A stretch of 41,371 nt of DNA from an uncultured bacterium (GTDB lineage: Bacteria; Myxococcota_A; Bradymonadia; Bradymonadales; Bradymonadaceae). The translations under genes were made by a program, and so were the position numbers. The notes below the pieces were generated by a model. That model worked only from the letters and a program-made list of their open reading frames with translations, ran no database searches and was not told where the DNA came from. This document shows, in pieces, positions 26,689 through 35,720 of the stretch (the first letter of the stretch is position 1; every line of letters starts with the position of its first letter). The stretch lies in the NCBI GenBank assembly GCA_937981985.1, contig CALJNB010000010.1, forward strand, positions 1 through 41,371, given 5' to 3'.

Positions 26689-27153
26689 ATGGCATGGATT
26701 GATGGAGCAGAAGATCGGATCTTTTACCTTGATTTGGGAGAAGCCGAGGTTGTTGACTTTTTTTGTAATCCTCATCGTTTCACCGAAGCATTCACGACTC
26801 TTGAGAAAGGTAGCGAGATTGAGCCCAACGTTTGGGAGTACATCTTAGAACCCATCAGTGCTGGTGGTATTCGGTTTCAAGGGAAATACATCGTTGAGTA
26901 CGAACGCGATGGCAATACCATCTGGTGGTCGTCTCGCGATGAAGAGAATATGAAATCCGAAGGAAAAACCGTGGTTTCAAAAGTGGGCTCGAGAATTCAG
27001 GTTGAATACGAAGAAACGATTTCCACAAATTTACCCATTCCAAAAATAGCGGCGAAGGTGTTTCGACCGATTGTGGCGCACGAAGTTAAGAAAGGCATCA
27101 ATGCTTTTCTGGACACAGCATGCCAGCTTCTTGAAGGTCAGACTGATTCATAA
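26689..27153 (+). CDS. SRPBCC/DUF1997-like protein
   Basis: A 154-residue soluble protein without signal peptide. The pattern of beta strands followed by a long C-terminal helix (VEYEETISTNLPIP, then AAKVFRPIVAHEVKKGINAFLDTACQLL) resembles START/SRPBCC folds that bind hydrophobic ligands, and the spacing is closest to DUF1997-type proteins. The sequence GGIRFQGKYIVEYERDGNTIWW would be central strands. AGGATTTAGG lies ahead of the ATG. It follows the mepA terminator, so it likely has its own promoter; I did not find a convincing one. Function unknown. Confidence 0.65.
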   Translation: MAWIDGAEDRIFYLDLGEAEVVDFFCNPHRFTEAFTTLEKGSEIEPNVWEYILEPISAGGIRFQGKYIVEYERDGNTIWWSSRDEENMKSEGKTVVSKVGSRIQVEYEETISTNLPIPKIAAKVFRPIVAHEVKKGINAFLDTACQLLEGQTDS

Positions 27154-27365
27154 TCGATTTTAATTATTTGGGTGTGATAGCGATTGGGCCCTTGTTGGGG
27201 ATTGCGCATTGTAACAGCATGACTTTTTCTAGAACGCGTTGCATCGCCTATCCTGTTTGAGCTGCTTTTTGAATTGAGAATCAAAAGTGTACGAATTAGT
27301 CAAAGAATCGTGGAATTGAATAAGGCCGAGGTTGGGGCGCAGAAGTTCCTTTTGACATTTTGAAC

Positions 27366-27920
27366 ATGAAAGGTTTAAGAACGGCTATGAGATATTTTGT
27401 AAGCATTATTATTCTATTTACTTCTTCTTGTGGCGCGGGTCTCTACGACCTCCCAGATCCAAAACCCAAAGCGGAATGGAAGAAGGTTAATTTAACGCCG
27501 TCAGCAGAAGAGCTTTCAGACGAGAAGCTCTATCAAGGGGCACGTCTAAAAATTCTAGAAATTTATGGGCTGTTAAATGACCAGAATTTTGAGGCGGTGA
27601 ATGAAAATCTAAGCGCGGAAACTCAAGATTTTCTGAAATTCGGGACACAAGGGTCGGTTGCGGAGGTTCTGTCGAACGAAAAGTTGAATCTTGCTAACGG
27701 AACGCTTGTCACCTTTAAACCGGTGTCTATTCTTCTTGCTGAGGATGTCACGCGTTTAACAGATTCTGTAGACGGAATAGAAGAAAACGAGACACCGACG
27801 CGAAAAGAAATTTTTGCGGAACAATCCGACGGTCGTTTTAAGCGTATCGTCATGATCAGGCAGGGTGATTCATGGGTGCTACATCGAACGCGAATATCGG
27901 AACTTATTCAACCGCAGTGA
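27366..27920 (+). CDS. small lipoprotein of unknown function
   Basis: A 184-residue predicted lipoprotein: Lys/Arg-bearing N-region, a hydrophobic stretch and the lipobox FTSSC at about residue 22 counting from ATG 27366. Starts at TTG 27360, ATG 27366 and ATG 27387 are all possible; 27366 keeps the normal signal length. The mature part is polar and helical (EKLYQGARLKILEIYGLL) and ends in a beta-like pattern (GRFKRIVMIRQGDSWVLHR) that recalls a small DUF4878/NTF2-like domain, though this is uncertain. Its stop overlaps the GTG of the next gene (GTGA), so the two are coupled. No cysteines beyond the lipid-anchored one. Confidence 0.7.
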   Translation: MKGLRTAMRYFVSIIILFTSSCGAGLYDLPDPKPKAEWKKVNLTPSAEELSDEKLYQGARLKILEIYGLLNDQNFEAVNENLSAETQDFLKFGTQGSVAEVLSNEKLNLANGTLVTFKPVSILLAEDVTRLTDSVDGIEENETPTRKEIFAEQSDGRFKRIVMIRQGDSWVLHRTRISELIQPQ

Positions 27921-28528
27921 ACAAAGCGACGATGACGCGCCTGGAAAAAGGAGAAGGCTTGATACATTCCCCGCAGATTATGGTGCCTGAACCCTCAGTT
28001 TTCCAAATAATCGGTGAGAAAGAAGATCCCAGCACAAAGCCTTGGGGGTATTGGTTTGGAGGTTTCTTTGCAATACTTACCGTTTTTCATTTTTTTAATG
28101 TTGGGTCTTCAGTTGCGTGGTCGACAAGAGAGATTGTAATCGGGGTATCGTTGCTGGGAATAGCGACATTATTTCTCAAATACGGTGTGACGACGCGCTT
28201 TTTATCACGTGAGGTGGCGCGCATTGATGCCAATCGGGGTACATTGCTTGTGCATACTAAATCGATTAAGGATGCCCCAGACGAGCGTATGTTTAGTTTG
28301 GCAGAGCTTGAAGAAGTTGTTTTTGGTATGATTCAGTATCCTGTTCGCGAAAAAGGATCGGCTGTGCATGTTCACGCATTCTCGTTGCTCGTTCGTGTCG
28401 ACGATGTTCTTTTTCCGGTGGTCGAGGCGTCGCCAGATAAAGGTGCACTCTTCGAGGCAGCGAAGTTAATCGCAAAAGTATCCGGTGCTCCGTTGATTCA
28501 GGTCGGAGATGGAATCCGCGTCGATTAA
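27917..28528 (+). CDS. membrane protein of unknown function
   Basis: A 203-residue protein with two adjacent membrane segments (PWGYWFGGFFAILTVFHFF and IVIGVSLLGIATLFLKYGV, about residues 55-105) and a C-terminal cytoplasmic-type domain of about 100 residues rich in beta patterns (RGTLLVHTKSI, FSLLVRVDDVLFPVVEAS). This arrangement, a hairpin anchor plus a PH-like domain, occurs in several bacterial families, but I cannot name one. Start GTG 27917 overlaps the lipoprotein stop; ATG 27932 is the alternative. An upstream in-frame start at 27872 would overlap the lipoprotein by 49 bases and is less likely. Confidence 0.68.
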   Translation: MNKATMTRLEKGEGLIHSPQIMVPEPSVFQIIGEKEDPSTKPWGYWFGGFFAILTVFHFFNVGSSVAWSTREIVIGVSLLGIATLFLKYGVTTRFLSREVARIDANRGTLLVHTKSIKDAPDERMFSLAELEEVVFGMIQYPVREKGSAVHVHAFSLLVRVDDVLFPVVEASPDKGALFEAAKLIAKVSGAPLIQVGDGIRVD

Positions 28529-28562
28529 GTCGATTAATCTGCGCGTCCCCGCTTAGATTGAC

Positions 28563-28591
28563 TTGACGAGAAAAGGCGCTCTGCGTTACCT
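28563..28591 (+). promoter_or_regulatory. sigma-70-like promoter for gene at 28631
   Basis: TTGACG (28563-28568), a 17-base spacer, then TTACCT (28586-28591). The predicted leader is about 33 bases and contains the strong GGAGG at 28621-28625. Confidence 0.48.
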
Positions 28592-28630
28592 TAAGCCATC
28601 ATTAATTTTTAAAGAACCACGGAGGTTCGT

Positions 28631-29836
28631 GTGGCCGATAAGCCTGATTTATCCGATCTTAAAGCGAGACTAGGTCTAACGAGTCCCAGTAGCGCAAGTT
28701 TAGCGAGTCCAAGTAGTGCTAGCGCCATCCCGCCCGCTAATGGTGGTCCTCCAGGGCCGTCACCAGCCGGGCCGCCAGGCGCAGCAACGGGCCCGCGACC
28801 GGGAGGGCCACCTGTTTCAGCTTTTCCAGGTCCGATATCTTCGGCTTCCCAACTTCCAGGACCGTCGTCCGCTTCACAACATCCAGCACCACAAGCTGCT
28901 CCACCTCGCCAACAACAGGCGCCTCAGCCGCAGGTTCAGCAATTGCAACCTGCCCGACAGGAGCGTGCTCAACAACCAGCGCCTAAACTTTCCATGGCAG
29001 CGCAATCGACTGAGTTTGAGTCGATGTCTACAAAAACGTCTCCCAAGTTTATTATCGGAGCAATTATCGCAGCCCTAGTCGGTGCGGTATTTGGGTATTC
29101 GGCAGCCTCGGTCATGAATAACCGACAACTTGTTGATATGCGTAAAGCGGATGCCGCGGCAGTTCAGACCAAAATGAAAGAAAGAGTGGCTTCCTTCAAA
29201 AAAGCCCATGCCATTATCAAAGGGTTAAGTGGAAATAAGGTCGAATATGACCTTGCAAAGCAACTCAACGAAATTGACTTTCAGGCTAATGTAGGCGTTT
29301 TTGCGAGTAATCGTCTCCTTTTAGGCGGCGAGGCTATTACGAAGATCACTCAGTTTACGACTGACAGTGCTTCGTTGGCTGCACTGATCAAAGATCACGA
29401 CCGGTCAACCAACAAAGTCGATACGGAAGAGATTAAGAAACTTCTCGAGAAGAACACCGTTCTCAAACAGCAATTAGGTGTCATTTACGACTATCGAAAA
29501 GCCGCAAAGAACGTCGATAAAGAAGGGTATTTGAGCAAAGCGGGACAACTGGCTCAATATATTAAAAAATCGAAAGAAAATAAGAATAAGGTAATCGTAA
29601 AAGTTATCGGAGGATCCGAGGAAGTCGAAATCGACTCGCGTCAGTTTATCCGAGTCCGAGGAAAAGACGTCTTACGCGTCAACGGTAAAAACGCGTTATC
29701 TCGATACGAATTTCGGATTAAGAACTTACAATACAAAGCTGCCACAATCGCAAAATATGTCGATAGCATCGACTTAGCCCTCGGTAAGATTACCGATGGT
29801 GGTGATACACCGACCGCGGCCCCTGCGGCGGAATAG
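28631..29836 (+). CDS. single-pass membrane protein with disordered Pro/Ser/Gln N-terminus
   Basis: A 401-residue protein of unknown function, starting at GTG 28631 five bases after a perfect GGAGG. Residues ~18-125 are low complexity: SPSSAS repeats, then Pro/Gly/Ala-rich and Gln/Pro-rich blocks, probably disordered in the cytoplasm. One membrane helix lies at about 136-160 (IIGAIIAALVGAVFGYSAASV). The outer ~240 residues are mostly charged helices (KMKERVASFKKAHAIIKGL, EEIKKLLEKNTVLKQQLGVIYDYRKAAK) with a beta-like insert (NKVIVKVIGGSEEVEID), ending TAAPAAE. The build would suit a scaffold linking cytoplasmic partners to the periplasm. No close family recognised. Confidence 0.75.
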   Translation: MADKPDLSDLKARLGLTSPSSASLASPSSASAIPPANGGPPGPSPAGPPGAATGPRPGGPPVSAFPGPISSASQLPGPSSASQHPAPQAAPPRQQQAPQPQVQQLQPARQERAQQPAPKLSMAAQSTEFESMSTKTSPKFIIGAIIAALVGAVFGYSAASVMNNRQLVDMRKADAAAVQTKMKERVASFKKAHAIIKGLSGNKVEYDLAKQLNEIDFQANVGVFASNRLLLGGEAITKITQFTTDSASLAALIKDHDRSTNKVDTEEIKKLLEKNTVLKQQLGVIYDYRKAAKNVDKEGYLSKAGQLAQYIKKSKENKNKVIVKVIGGSEEVEIDSRQFIRVRGKDVLRVNGKNALSRYEFRIKNLQYKAATIAKYVDSIDLALGKITDGGDTPTAAPAAE

Positions 29837-29874
29837 TTTCGCAAAATAGTTTCCTAGACATATTTCGTGCCCAA

Positions 29875-31593
29875 GTGTCTCAGAAAGGACATCGTCCTGC
29901 CTTAAACCGGCGTATTTTAGGCATGTGGGAAACCGTTTCTTGGCGGGAGTGGTGGCTTGATTCCGAGCGGCTTGCGATCGGCCTTTTCGAGATGGGGTTA
30001 CGTCCAAACAATCGAATCCTAATATTAAGTCAGACACGTTATGAATGGGTTGTTGCCGAAATTGCGACCCAGATGATTCGAACCCCTTCAGTTGCGGTTT
30101 TCCCGATAAGTTCCATCCCCAACCTTACTTTCGTGACTCAAGATGCTTCGCCAAGATTCGCTCTCATTGAAGACCCAAGACAATTACGAAAGTTTGAGAA
30201 CATAACGACTTCGATTGAAGTTTTTATTTTGATGGATGTGGAAGCGTCTTTGGACGCTCCTGACGAGGAGGGGCGATCAGATATCAAATTCGATGAAGAA
30301 ATGAGATCCAAGATAAAGGGGAGGGTGATTCTTTATGACGATCTCATATCCCTCGGGAGAAAAGCGATAGCGGAAAAGAGAAACCCGATTTCAGAAATCC
30401 GACTACAAACGGTTTTGAGTGACACCGCATGTATTATGTACACTTCCGGAACCACGGGCAATAAACGCGGCGTTGTAATTAGTCATCAGAATATTATTAG
30501 CCAGCTTGATTCGATCGAAAAGTTTCGGGTCTTTGAAGAGGGACAGACACAATTACTTTCGCTTCCGCTAGCGCATATTTTTGCTAAAGTTCTTCTTTGG
30601 CTCGCCGTGAAAGAGGGTGTCATTACCGCGGTAGGTAATGGTATCCGTTCGCTTATTGATGACGCGCTTCAAGTTAACCCTCACGTCATCGGTTTGGTAC
30701 CAAGTTTGGTCGATAGCTTTGAAGCAGGGTTGCGTAATGATTTAGAGAAGTTTGGCTCCTTGAGACTCAAGATTCTCGATACAGTTTGGACAAAAACTCC
30801 CGACTTTAAAAATTTGTCGGCCTTTAAACAGAGGGTGAGTACCCAAGTGGGGAGGACAAGTGTCCAGGTCTTGTTCGGTAATAGAATTCAAACTTTTATT
30901 ACCGGTGGAGCCGAGGTTGATGCGCGCTCGCTTCTTTTTTTCAACAGGCTCGGTATCGATATTAGACAATTCTATGGCCTCACTGAGACGACCGGGATTA
31001 TCAGCGTTTCGAAAAACGCTCCGCACTCTTATGCTGAGCTAGGTGATTCCATAGATGCGACTTTAGGAGAACGTGGAGAGATTCTTGTTAGAGGGGCCGT
31101 GGTTTCGGATGGTTACTTCGAAGAGTCTCAAAAGATCCCTTTAGTAGATGAAGGTGGCTGGCTTCACACACGAGATATTGGTGAGTTTGACGAACGCGGG
31201 TATCTTAGAGTGCGAGGTCGGCTTGGTGATACGATAGTCACATCAGGCGGTCGAAAAATTGAACCACGTCCGTTCGAGCTTCTATTAGAAAAGTACGAAG
31301 AGATCGAACGCGCTTTTTTATCGGGACATAAGAAACCTTTCGCAGTCGCTTTGTTGCAACTTAGCTCTACTGCGTCTGCCGAGCGTGCGGCCGATATTAT
31401 CGCCGAAGTTAACGATGAGATTGCAACCTCGGCGACGATTCGTAGTTTTCGAATTCTTAAAGATTCCTTTTCTCGCGAAAAAGGCGAACTTAATTCGTCA
31501 GGAGAATTTAGAAGAAATACGATCCTTAGAACGCGATCGGTTCTCTTGGATGCGATGTATGTCAGAGAAACGGGGTTTAAAAAACGTGTTTGA
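29875..31593 (+). CDS. AMP-dependent acyl-CoA synthetase/ligase family protein, A10 lysine apparently lost
   Basis: A 572-residue ANL-superfamily protein resembling long-chain acyl-CoA synthetases, which activate fatty acids with ATP and load them on CoA. Core motifs are intact: A3 MYTSGTTGNKRGVVISHQN (about residue 187), A5 YGLTETTG (about 365), and A7/A8 LHTRDIGEFDERGYL and RGRLGDTIVTSGGRKIEP (about 435-465). In the C-terminal lid, the usual LTPTLKxRR reads LNSSGEFRR, so the A10 lysine needed for adenylation appears to be Glu. The N-terminus begins directly at the WETVSWREW motif, shorter than usual; the GTG 29875 start is uncertain because the frame stays open upstream. Its last 17 bases overlap the convergent PEGA gene. 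Confidence 0.85.
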   Translation: MSQKGHRPALNRRILGMWETVSWREWWLDSERLAIGLFEMGLRPNNRILILSQTRYEWVVAEIATQMIRTPSVAVFPISSIPNLTFVTQDASPRFALIEDPRQLRKFENITTSIEVFILMDVEASLDAPDEEGRSDIKFDEEMRSKIKGRVILYDDLISLGRKAIAEKRNPISEIRLQTVLSDTACIMYTSGTTGNKRGVVISHQNIISQLDSIEKFRVFEEGQTQLLSLPLAHIFAKVLLWLAVKEGVITAVGNGIRSLIDDALQVNPHVIGLVPSLVDSFEAGLRNDLEKFGSLRLKILDTVWTKTPDFKNLSAFKQRVSTQVGRTSVQVLFGNRIQTFITGGAEVDARSLLFFNRLGIDIRQFYGLTETTGIISVSKNAPHSYAELGDSIDATLGERGEILVRGAVVSDGYFEESQKIPLVDEGGWLHTRDIGEFDERGYLRVRGRLGDTIVTSGGRKIEPRPFELLLEKYEEIERAFLSGHKKPFAVALLQLSSTASAERAADIIAEVNDEIATSATIRSFRILKDSFSREKGELNSSGEFRRNTILRTRSVLLDAMYVRETGFKKRV

Positions 31594-32563
31594 CGCTGAT
31601 TCCCTTCGGGGTGAACTCGAACATCGTAGTTTCGCTATCACCCGCACTTCCGTTGAAATAGAAAATAATTCCCGCAGCAAGACCCACAAGACCCACTCCG
31701 CCCGCGATCAATCCGTACTGTTTGAATTGGGATCCGGAAGTGAGGAGCGAATCTCTGGTGGTATCGTTTTTTGCGATTTCTGCATCACTTGTTTTGATTT
31801 GGCCGATAGTAAAAAGGGTTGTACCAGCAGCGACTAGCGGAACAGAGCCGTAGATGAAGTAGGTTCCCGTACGGCGCCAAGAACGATTGGAGATTTGGAA
31901 GTTTTTATTCTCGTCGTTAAGCTCGATATGAGTTGTTTGTGCATCTCCATTGACCATTTCGACAACGACAGGCTCGGTAATAGTTCCTTCCTTTTTGGCC
32001 AAGATTTCATAACTGCCATCCATCAATTTAATGGAAAGAGGACTTTCACCAAGCTTTTCCCATTGGGTATTTGCGAGTACGAGGAAGATGGTCGCACCAG
32101 GCTCTGAGGTGTTTATTGTGAGTTCGCCTGCGGTTTGCAATTGAGAATCGATCTTTTCTAGCTGAAGATTAATTTTCGCTGCGGTAGCTTGGTTTGGGTT
32201 TTCGTTTGCCAGATATTCGGCAAAATAGGGTTTTGCGAGACTAGGTAAACTTAGTTCTTGAAGAGCTCGCCCAATACCGGCTGTTAGAACCGAAGAGGGT
32301 TCAACGGCAAAAGCTTGTCGGTAAAAACGCAGAGCACGAACAAAATTTTTGTCTTCAAAGCAGGCGATACCCCTCATCGCTAGCTGTGTAGGGTCAGATT
32401 CGTTCTCGCTGGTCAACCGGGTATCGCAACTGACTTTGGAGTCATTGTTTTGTGTGAATCCAGTTTTAGGTATCGACAACATACAAACGGAGACTATTAA
32501 TGCGATCCAAATTGTTTTCACGATACTGACCAATGCGTTGTCTTTGAGTCGTAATGTACCCAT
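31577..32563 (-). CDS. exported PEGA-domain protein with TPR-like region
   Basis: A 328-residue envelope protein. An N-terminal hydrophobic segment (VKTIWIALIVSVCMLSI) serves as signal peptide or anchor. Residues ~60-140 look like TPR helices (AMRGIACFEDKNFVRALRFYRQAFAVEP). A PEGA domain follows at ~143-215 (LTINTSEPGATIFL, GESPLSIKLMDGSYEILAKKEG), a beta fold thought to bind surface or cell-wall ligands. Two C-terminal hydrophobic stretches (about 235-255 and 285-308) may be membrane helices. This TPR-PEGA-TM layout is common in myxobacterial proteins linked to Ser/Thr kinases, and a kinase gene lies directly divergent. A shorter start inside the first 12 codons is possible. Confidence 0.78.
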   Translation of the reverse strand: MGTLRLKDNALVSIVKTIWIALIVSVCMLSIPKTGFTQNNDSKVSCDTRLTSENESDPTQLAMRGIACFEDKNFVRALRFYRQAFAVEPSSVLTAGIGRALQELSLPSLAKPYFAEYLANENPNQATAAKINLQLEKIDSQLQTAGELTINTSEPGATIFLVLANTQWEKLGESPLSIKLMDGSYEILAKKEGTITEPVVVEMVNGDAQTTHIELNDENKNFQISNRSWRRTGTYFIYGSVPLVAAGTTLFTIGQIKTSDAEIAKNDTTRDSLLTSGSQFKQYGLIAGGVGLVGLAAGIIFYFNGSAGDSETTMFEFTPKGISVKHVF

Positions 32564-32695
32564 GACCGCTGGGAAGATCCACGGAAATATTCAATGTTTG
32601 AATAAGTCGTTGCGATGTAGAATGGCGTGCTTTATACTTTAAAGGTTGTAAACCTCGGATATTTTTTGGCAGAAATACAAACAGAAACACAGAAG

Positions 32696-34303
32696 ATGTG
32701 TTGGAAGTGTGGAAAAGTATTTGCTGCGACTGAGGAGATCTGTCCCGATGATCAAAGCCGTCTCCTTCCGGTAAGCGTGGACGACCAAGATGACCCCATG
32801 ATCGGGAGTCTTTTTGATGGCCGTTTCCGAATATTGAGAAAACTTGGCGAAGGCGGAATGGGTAACGTTTATGGCGCGCGGCAGATTGATTTTGAGCGCG
32901 ACGTTGCACTAAAGATTCTAAAATCTGATTTTGTACGGGATGAAAATATTCGGAAGCGTTTTATTTACGAAGCGCGCACAATTTCGAAATTGCGACACCC
33001 CAACGTTCTAAGAGTATTTGATTTTGGATCAGCGCCTGATGGCTCTTTTTACATGGTCATGGAGCTTTTGGTTGGAGAAAGCCTCGCCGAACGTCTCGCG
33101 TACCGCTTCCTAAATTACCGTGAGATATTTAATGCAATACCTCCTGTTTGTGGAGTCCTAAGCGAAGCTCACAAGAATAATGTGATTCACCGTGACTTGA
33201 AGCCTGAGAACGTCTTCATGGTTGCGGTTAATGATCGAGAAGAGTTCGCGAAGCTTTTGGATTTTGGAATCGCAAAACATCTTGGCGATACCACGATGAC
33301 ACGTTCAGGAACCTTGTGGGGTACACCGGCTTATATGAGTCCCGAACAGGCCAAAGGCGACACTGTCGGCGGTCCTGCAGACACTTACGGTATTGGTATC
33401 ATGTTGTATGAGTTGATTTGCGGAAACCTTCCGTTCAACTCGACAACTCAAATGGGATTAGCGTTAAAACAAATTCAGTTGGCGGCCAGGCGTTTAAGCA
33501 CTGTTCCAGGTTTGGAGAATATCAACTCCGATCTCGACGACCTCATCCTCCAATGCTTAGAAAAAGATCCGAAGAATCGGCCGGCCGATATCATCGAGGT
33601 CGCTGATAGGCTCAAAGAGATTTACGCAAGTTTTGACGAAGCAGACTTGGAGATCATCCCGGCCGAACAAGTAGATGCCATTGCGCTCCAGGATTGGATT
33701 GCTGCCGAAGGAAAAGTGGACGCCGACGTATCGGCGCTCCCGGCACATTTGAAAGAATTGGATCGGGGTCATACCGTCGTGGATAGTACGGCAGCGATTC
33801 CTATCTCGAAAGCTTCGGTGGAGAGCAGCAGTTTTTCCGTTCCTCGTCGTTCGGTAAACATTATCGGCGTCATAGTCGCGCTTGCGTTGATGGCCTTCAT
33901 CGGTGTTTATTTTGTAAACTCTGATATTTTTGTCGATGAAGTATCTAGTAACCCCAAAGTGATTTCGGCCGAATTAAACCAAGTAGAAGTTGTCCCACTG
34001 AAGAAGGACACACCAGCTGAACCCGTAAAAGGAGTTACTGACGCTGCGGGAAATGCAGTTACTGTCTTCCTTCACGCCCAAGCTGTTGCCGAAAAAATGA
34101 AAACAAAAGAATCTGAATTTACTTTGGTTGTAGATGAAGAAGCTGAGTCTGAAAAGGAAATCGTCGCCGCAAAGCCCCTCACTAAAAAAGAAAAACGCGC
34201 CAAAAAACGTAGACGGTCAAAACGGGCGCGTACCAAGAATAAAAAACAAAAGGTGACGAAAGCGAAGAAGACGCTTAAGTCGAATTTAGAGAGCACTTTC
34301 TAG
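32696..34303 (+). CDS. eukaryote-type Ser/Thr protein kinase, membrane-anchored
   Basis: A 535-residue transmembrane kinase. The N-terminus carries a partial zinc-ribbon-like CWKC...CPDD (three Cys). Kinase domain ~45-310: LGEGGMGNVY loop, VALKIL lysine, HRDLKPEN catalytic loop, LLDFGIAK (DFG), GTPAYMSPEQ activation segment; all catalytic residues are present. A linker with Ser-rich spots leads to one membrane helix at about 386-406 (NIIGVIVALALMAFIGVYFV). The ~125-residue outer part ends in an extremely basic Lys/Arg tract (about 495-530). Start ATG 32696 is chosen at the zinc motif; the open frame continues upstream to 32627. It is divergent from the PEGA gene. The ligand and targets are unknown. 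Confidence 0.87.
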   Translation: MCWKCGKVFAATEEICPDDQSRLLPVSVDDQDDPMIGSLFDGRFRILRKLGEGGMGNVYGARQIDFERDVALKILKSDFVRDENIRKRFIYEARTISKLRHPNVLRVFDFGSAPDGSFYMVMELLVGESLAERLAYRFLNYREIFNAIPPVCGVLSEAHKNNVIHRDLKPENVFMVAVNDREEFAKLLDFGIAKHLGDTTMTRSGTLWGTPAYMSPEQAKGDTVGGPADTYGIGIMLYELICGNLPFNSTTQMGLALKQIQLAARRLSTVPGLENINSDLDDLILQCLEKDPKNRPADIIEVADRLKEIYASFDEADLEIIPAEQVDAIALQDWIAAEGKVDADVSALPAHLKELDRGHTVVDSTAAIPISKASVESSSFSVPRRSVNIIGVIVALALMAFIGVYFVNSDIFVDEVSSNPKVISAELNQVEVVPLKKDTPAEPVKGVTDAAGNAVTVFLHAQAVAEKMKTKESEFTLVVDEEAESEKEIVAAKPLTKKEKRAKKRRRSKRARTKNKKQKVTKAKKTLKSNLESTF

Positions 34304-34349
34304 AGCATTTTCCCCTCTACAATCAAAAAAACTAAACAAACTTTCGAAT

Positions 34350-35558
34350 TTAGCGATTGAGTACGACAATGGTTTCAATGTGAGCCGTACGTGGGAACAT
34401 ATCAGCGAATTTCAGCGTTTCGATCTCGAAACCTCCTCCCACCAGGATCGCCAGGTCTCTCGCTAAGGTGGCAGGGTCGCACGAAATATAAATGATGCGA
34501 CGGCATTCTGAGCCACTGGCAAGTCGTTCCGATACCATTTGTGCGCCGGCTCTTGGTGGATCCATGACCACAATTTCGGTCGGCTTGGGTACGACTTTAA
34601 ATAGGTCGATTCGTGTAAACTCAAGTTTTGAGCAATTTAACTTTTTCGCTATAGATTTTGCGGTCGAAATCGATTCAGAGCTCGCCTCAAAGGCTTGAGT
34701 TGATTTTGTTTTTGCGACGTATTGAAAAGTGAGATTCCCGAACCCGCAGAAATATTCACTAACATCGCTTTTTTCGGGGACTTGTGATTCAACGAATGTT
34801 GCGATTTCTCCGTTCACAAAGTCGTTTGCCTGACGAAATTGTGCAGGAGGAATTTCTACAGAGTGAACGATTCCTTTGTATGTGATTTTTGTTGAAACCG
34901 TTTCTTTCTTTCCAAGGAATTTATCTTGGAGCTTGAGCCCAGAAATGCCTGGCGCATCGGCTAGTTTTTTAAGGGCGAACGATTTACTTGTTATAAAAAC
35001 ATCATCACCGTCGATTTCAAAACGAGCGTCGGCAAGATGCGTTCTACTGTTTCGAAATGCATCTCGTGCATTAAGGACCGCTTCACGAATTTGTGGCGCG
35101 ACAACTAAGCATTCGTATGCTGAAATGACGGTTTTACTTTTCTTTGCATGAAAACCCAAACGGGCGCCGTCCCAATGATACGTCGCACGAACCCTCCAGC
35201 CTTTGTCAGGTACCGGCTCATCGATAAGCGACTCGAACCTTGGTAGTGTGACCTTACTTATGCGTTGAATCGTTTGATAGGCAGCTTCTTGTTTCAGCTG
35301 AAAGTGGCTGTCCGTGTGCCAGAACGAACACCCGCCGCAGCTTTTTGAATGCACGCATTCTGATTCGGTCCGATCCGGAGATGCAGAAATAATGTGGTCA
35401 ATCTTTGCTAATGCAAATTTCTTTTTCTCTTCTACGATCTGGATTTGGACTTCTTCGCCGGTTAAAGCACCTTCGATAAAGACGGTCTTTCCACTCTCAA
35501 AGTTCGCGATACCATCACCGGATAAGGTAACAGTTCTAATTTTTACTTTATTTTCCAT
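34350..35558 (-). CDS. rlmD: RlmD/TrmA-family RNA (uracil-C5)-methyltransferase
   Basis: SAM-dependent enzyme of 402 residues that methylates C5 of uracil in RNA, RlmD acting on 23S U1939 in E. coli. An N-terminal TRAM-like domain (about 1-55) is followed by a 4Fe-4S site, CVHSKSCGGC (C-x5-C-x2-C) plus a later Cys in YECLVV, which favours RlmD over TrmA. The methylase domain has FCGFGNLTFQYV (SAM), VVMDPPRAG, the catalytic nucleophile in YISCDPATLARDL and the base in FPRTAHIETI. An AGAGGG ribosome site precedes ATG 35558. Which RNA is modified (RlmC/RlmD/TrmA) cannot be settled from sequence alone. Confidence 0.9.
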   Translation of the reverse strand: MENKVKIRTVTLSGDGIANFESGKTVFIEGALTGEEVQIQIVEEKKKFALAKIDHIISASPDRTESECVHSKSCGGCSFWHTDSHFQLKQEAAYQTIQRISKVTLPRFESLIDEPVPDKGWRVRATYHWDGARLGFHAKKSKTVISAYECLVVAPQIREAVLNARDAFRNSRTHLADARFEIDGDDVFITSKSFALKKLADAPGISGLKLQDKFLGKKETVSTKITYKGIVHSVEIPPAQFRQANDFVNGEIATFVESQVPEKSDVSEYFCGFGNLTFQYVAKTKSTQAFEASSESISTAKSIAKKLNCSKLEFTRIDLFKVVPKPTEIVVMDPPRAGAQMVSERLASGSECRRIIYISCDPATLARDLAILVGGGFEIETLKFADMFPRTAHIETIVVLNR

Positions 35559-35720
35559 AGGGCCCTCTTATGCTCTTCGCCATCAGATGTCTAGGCTTCA
35601 GTGAATTTTCGAGTCAAAACGAAGAAGTCGGCATTAACTCTTCGGTTTGGGAGATTTAGGATACAGATATATGCTTTCAACTAAAGTTCCGCCTTCGCGT
35701 TTTAGATCCATAGGAATCAT

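Noticed and set aside
28629..29078. Pro/Gln-rich repeats as possible collagen or mobile repeat
   Set aside because: They are an intrinsically disordered protein arm with short, imperfect units; no DNA-level repeat structure suggests a mobile element.
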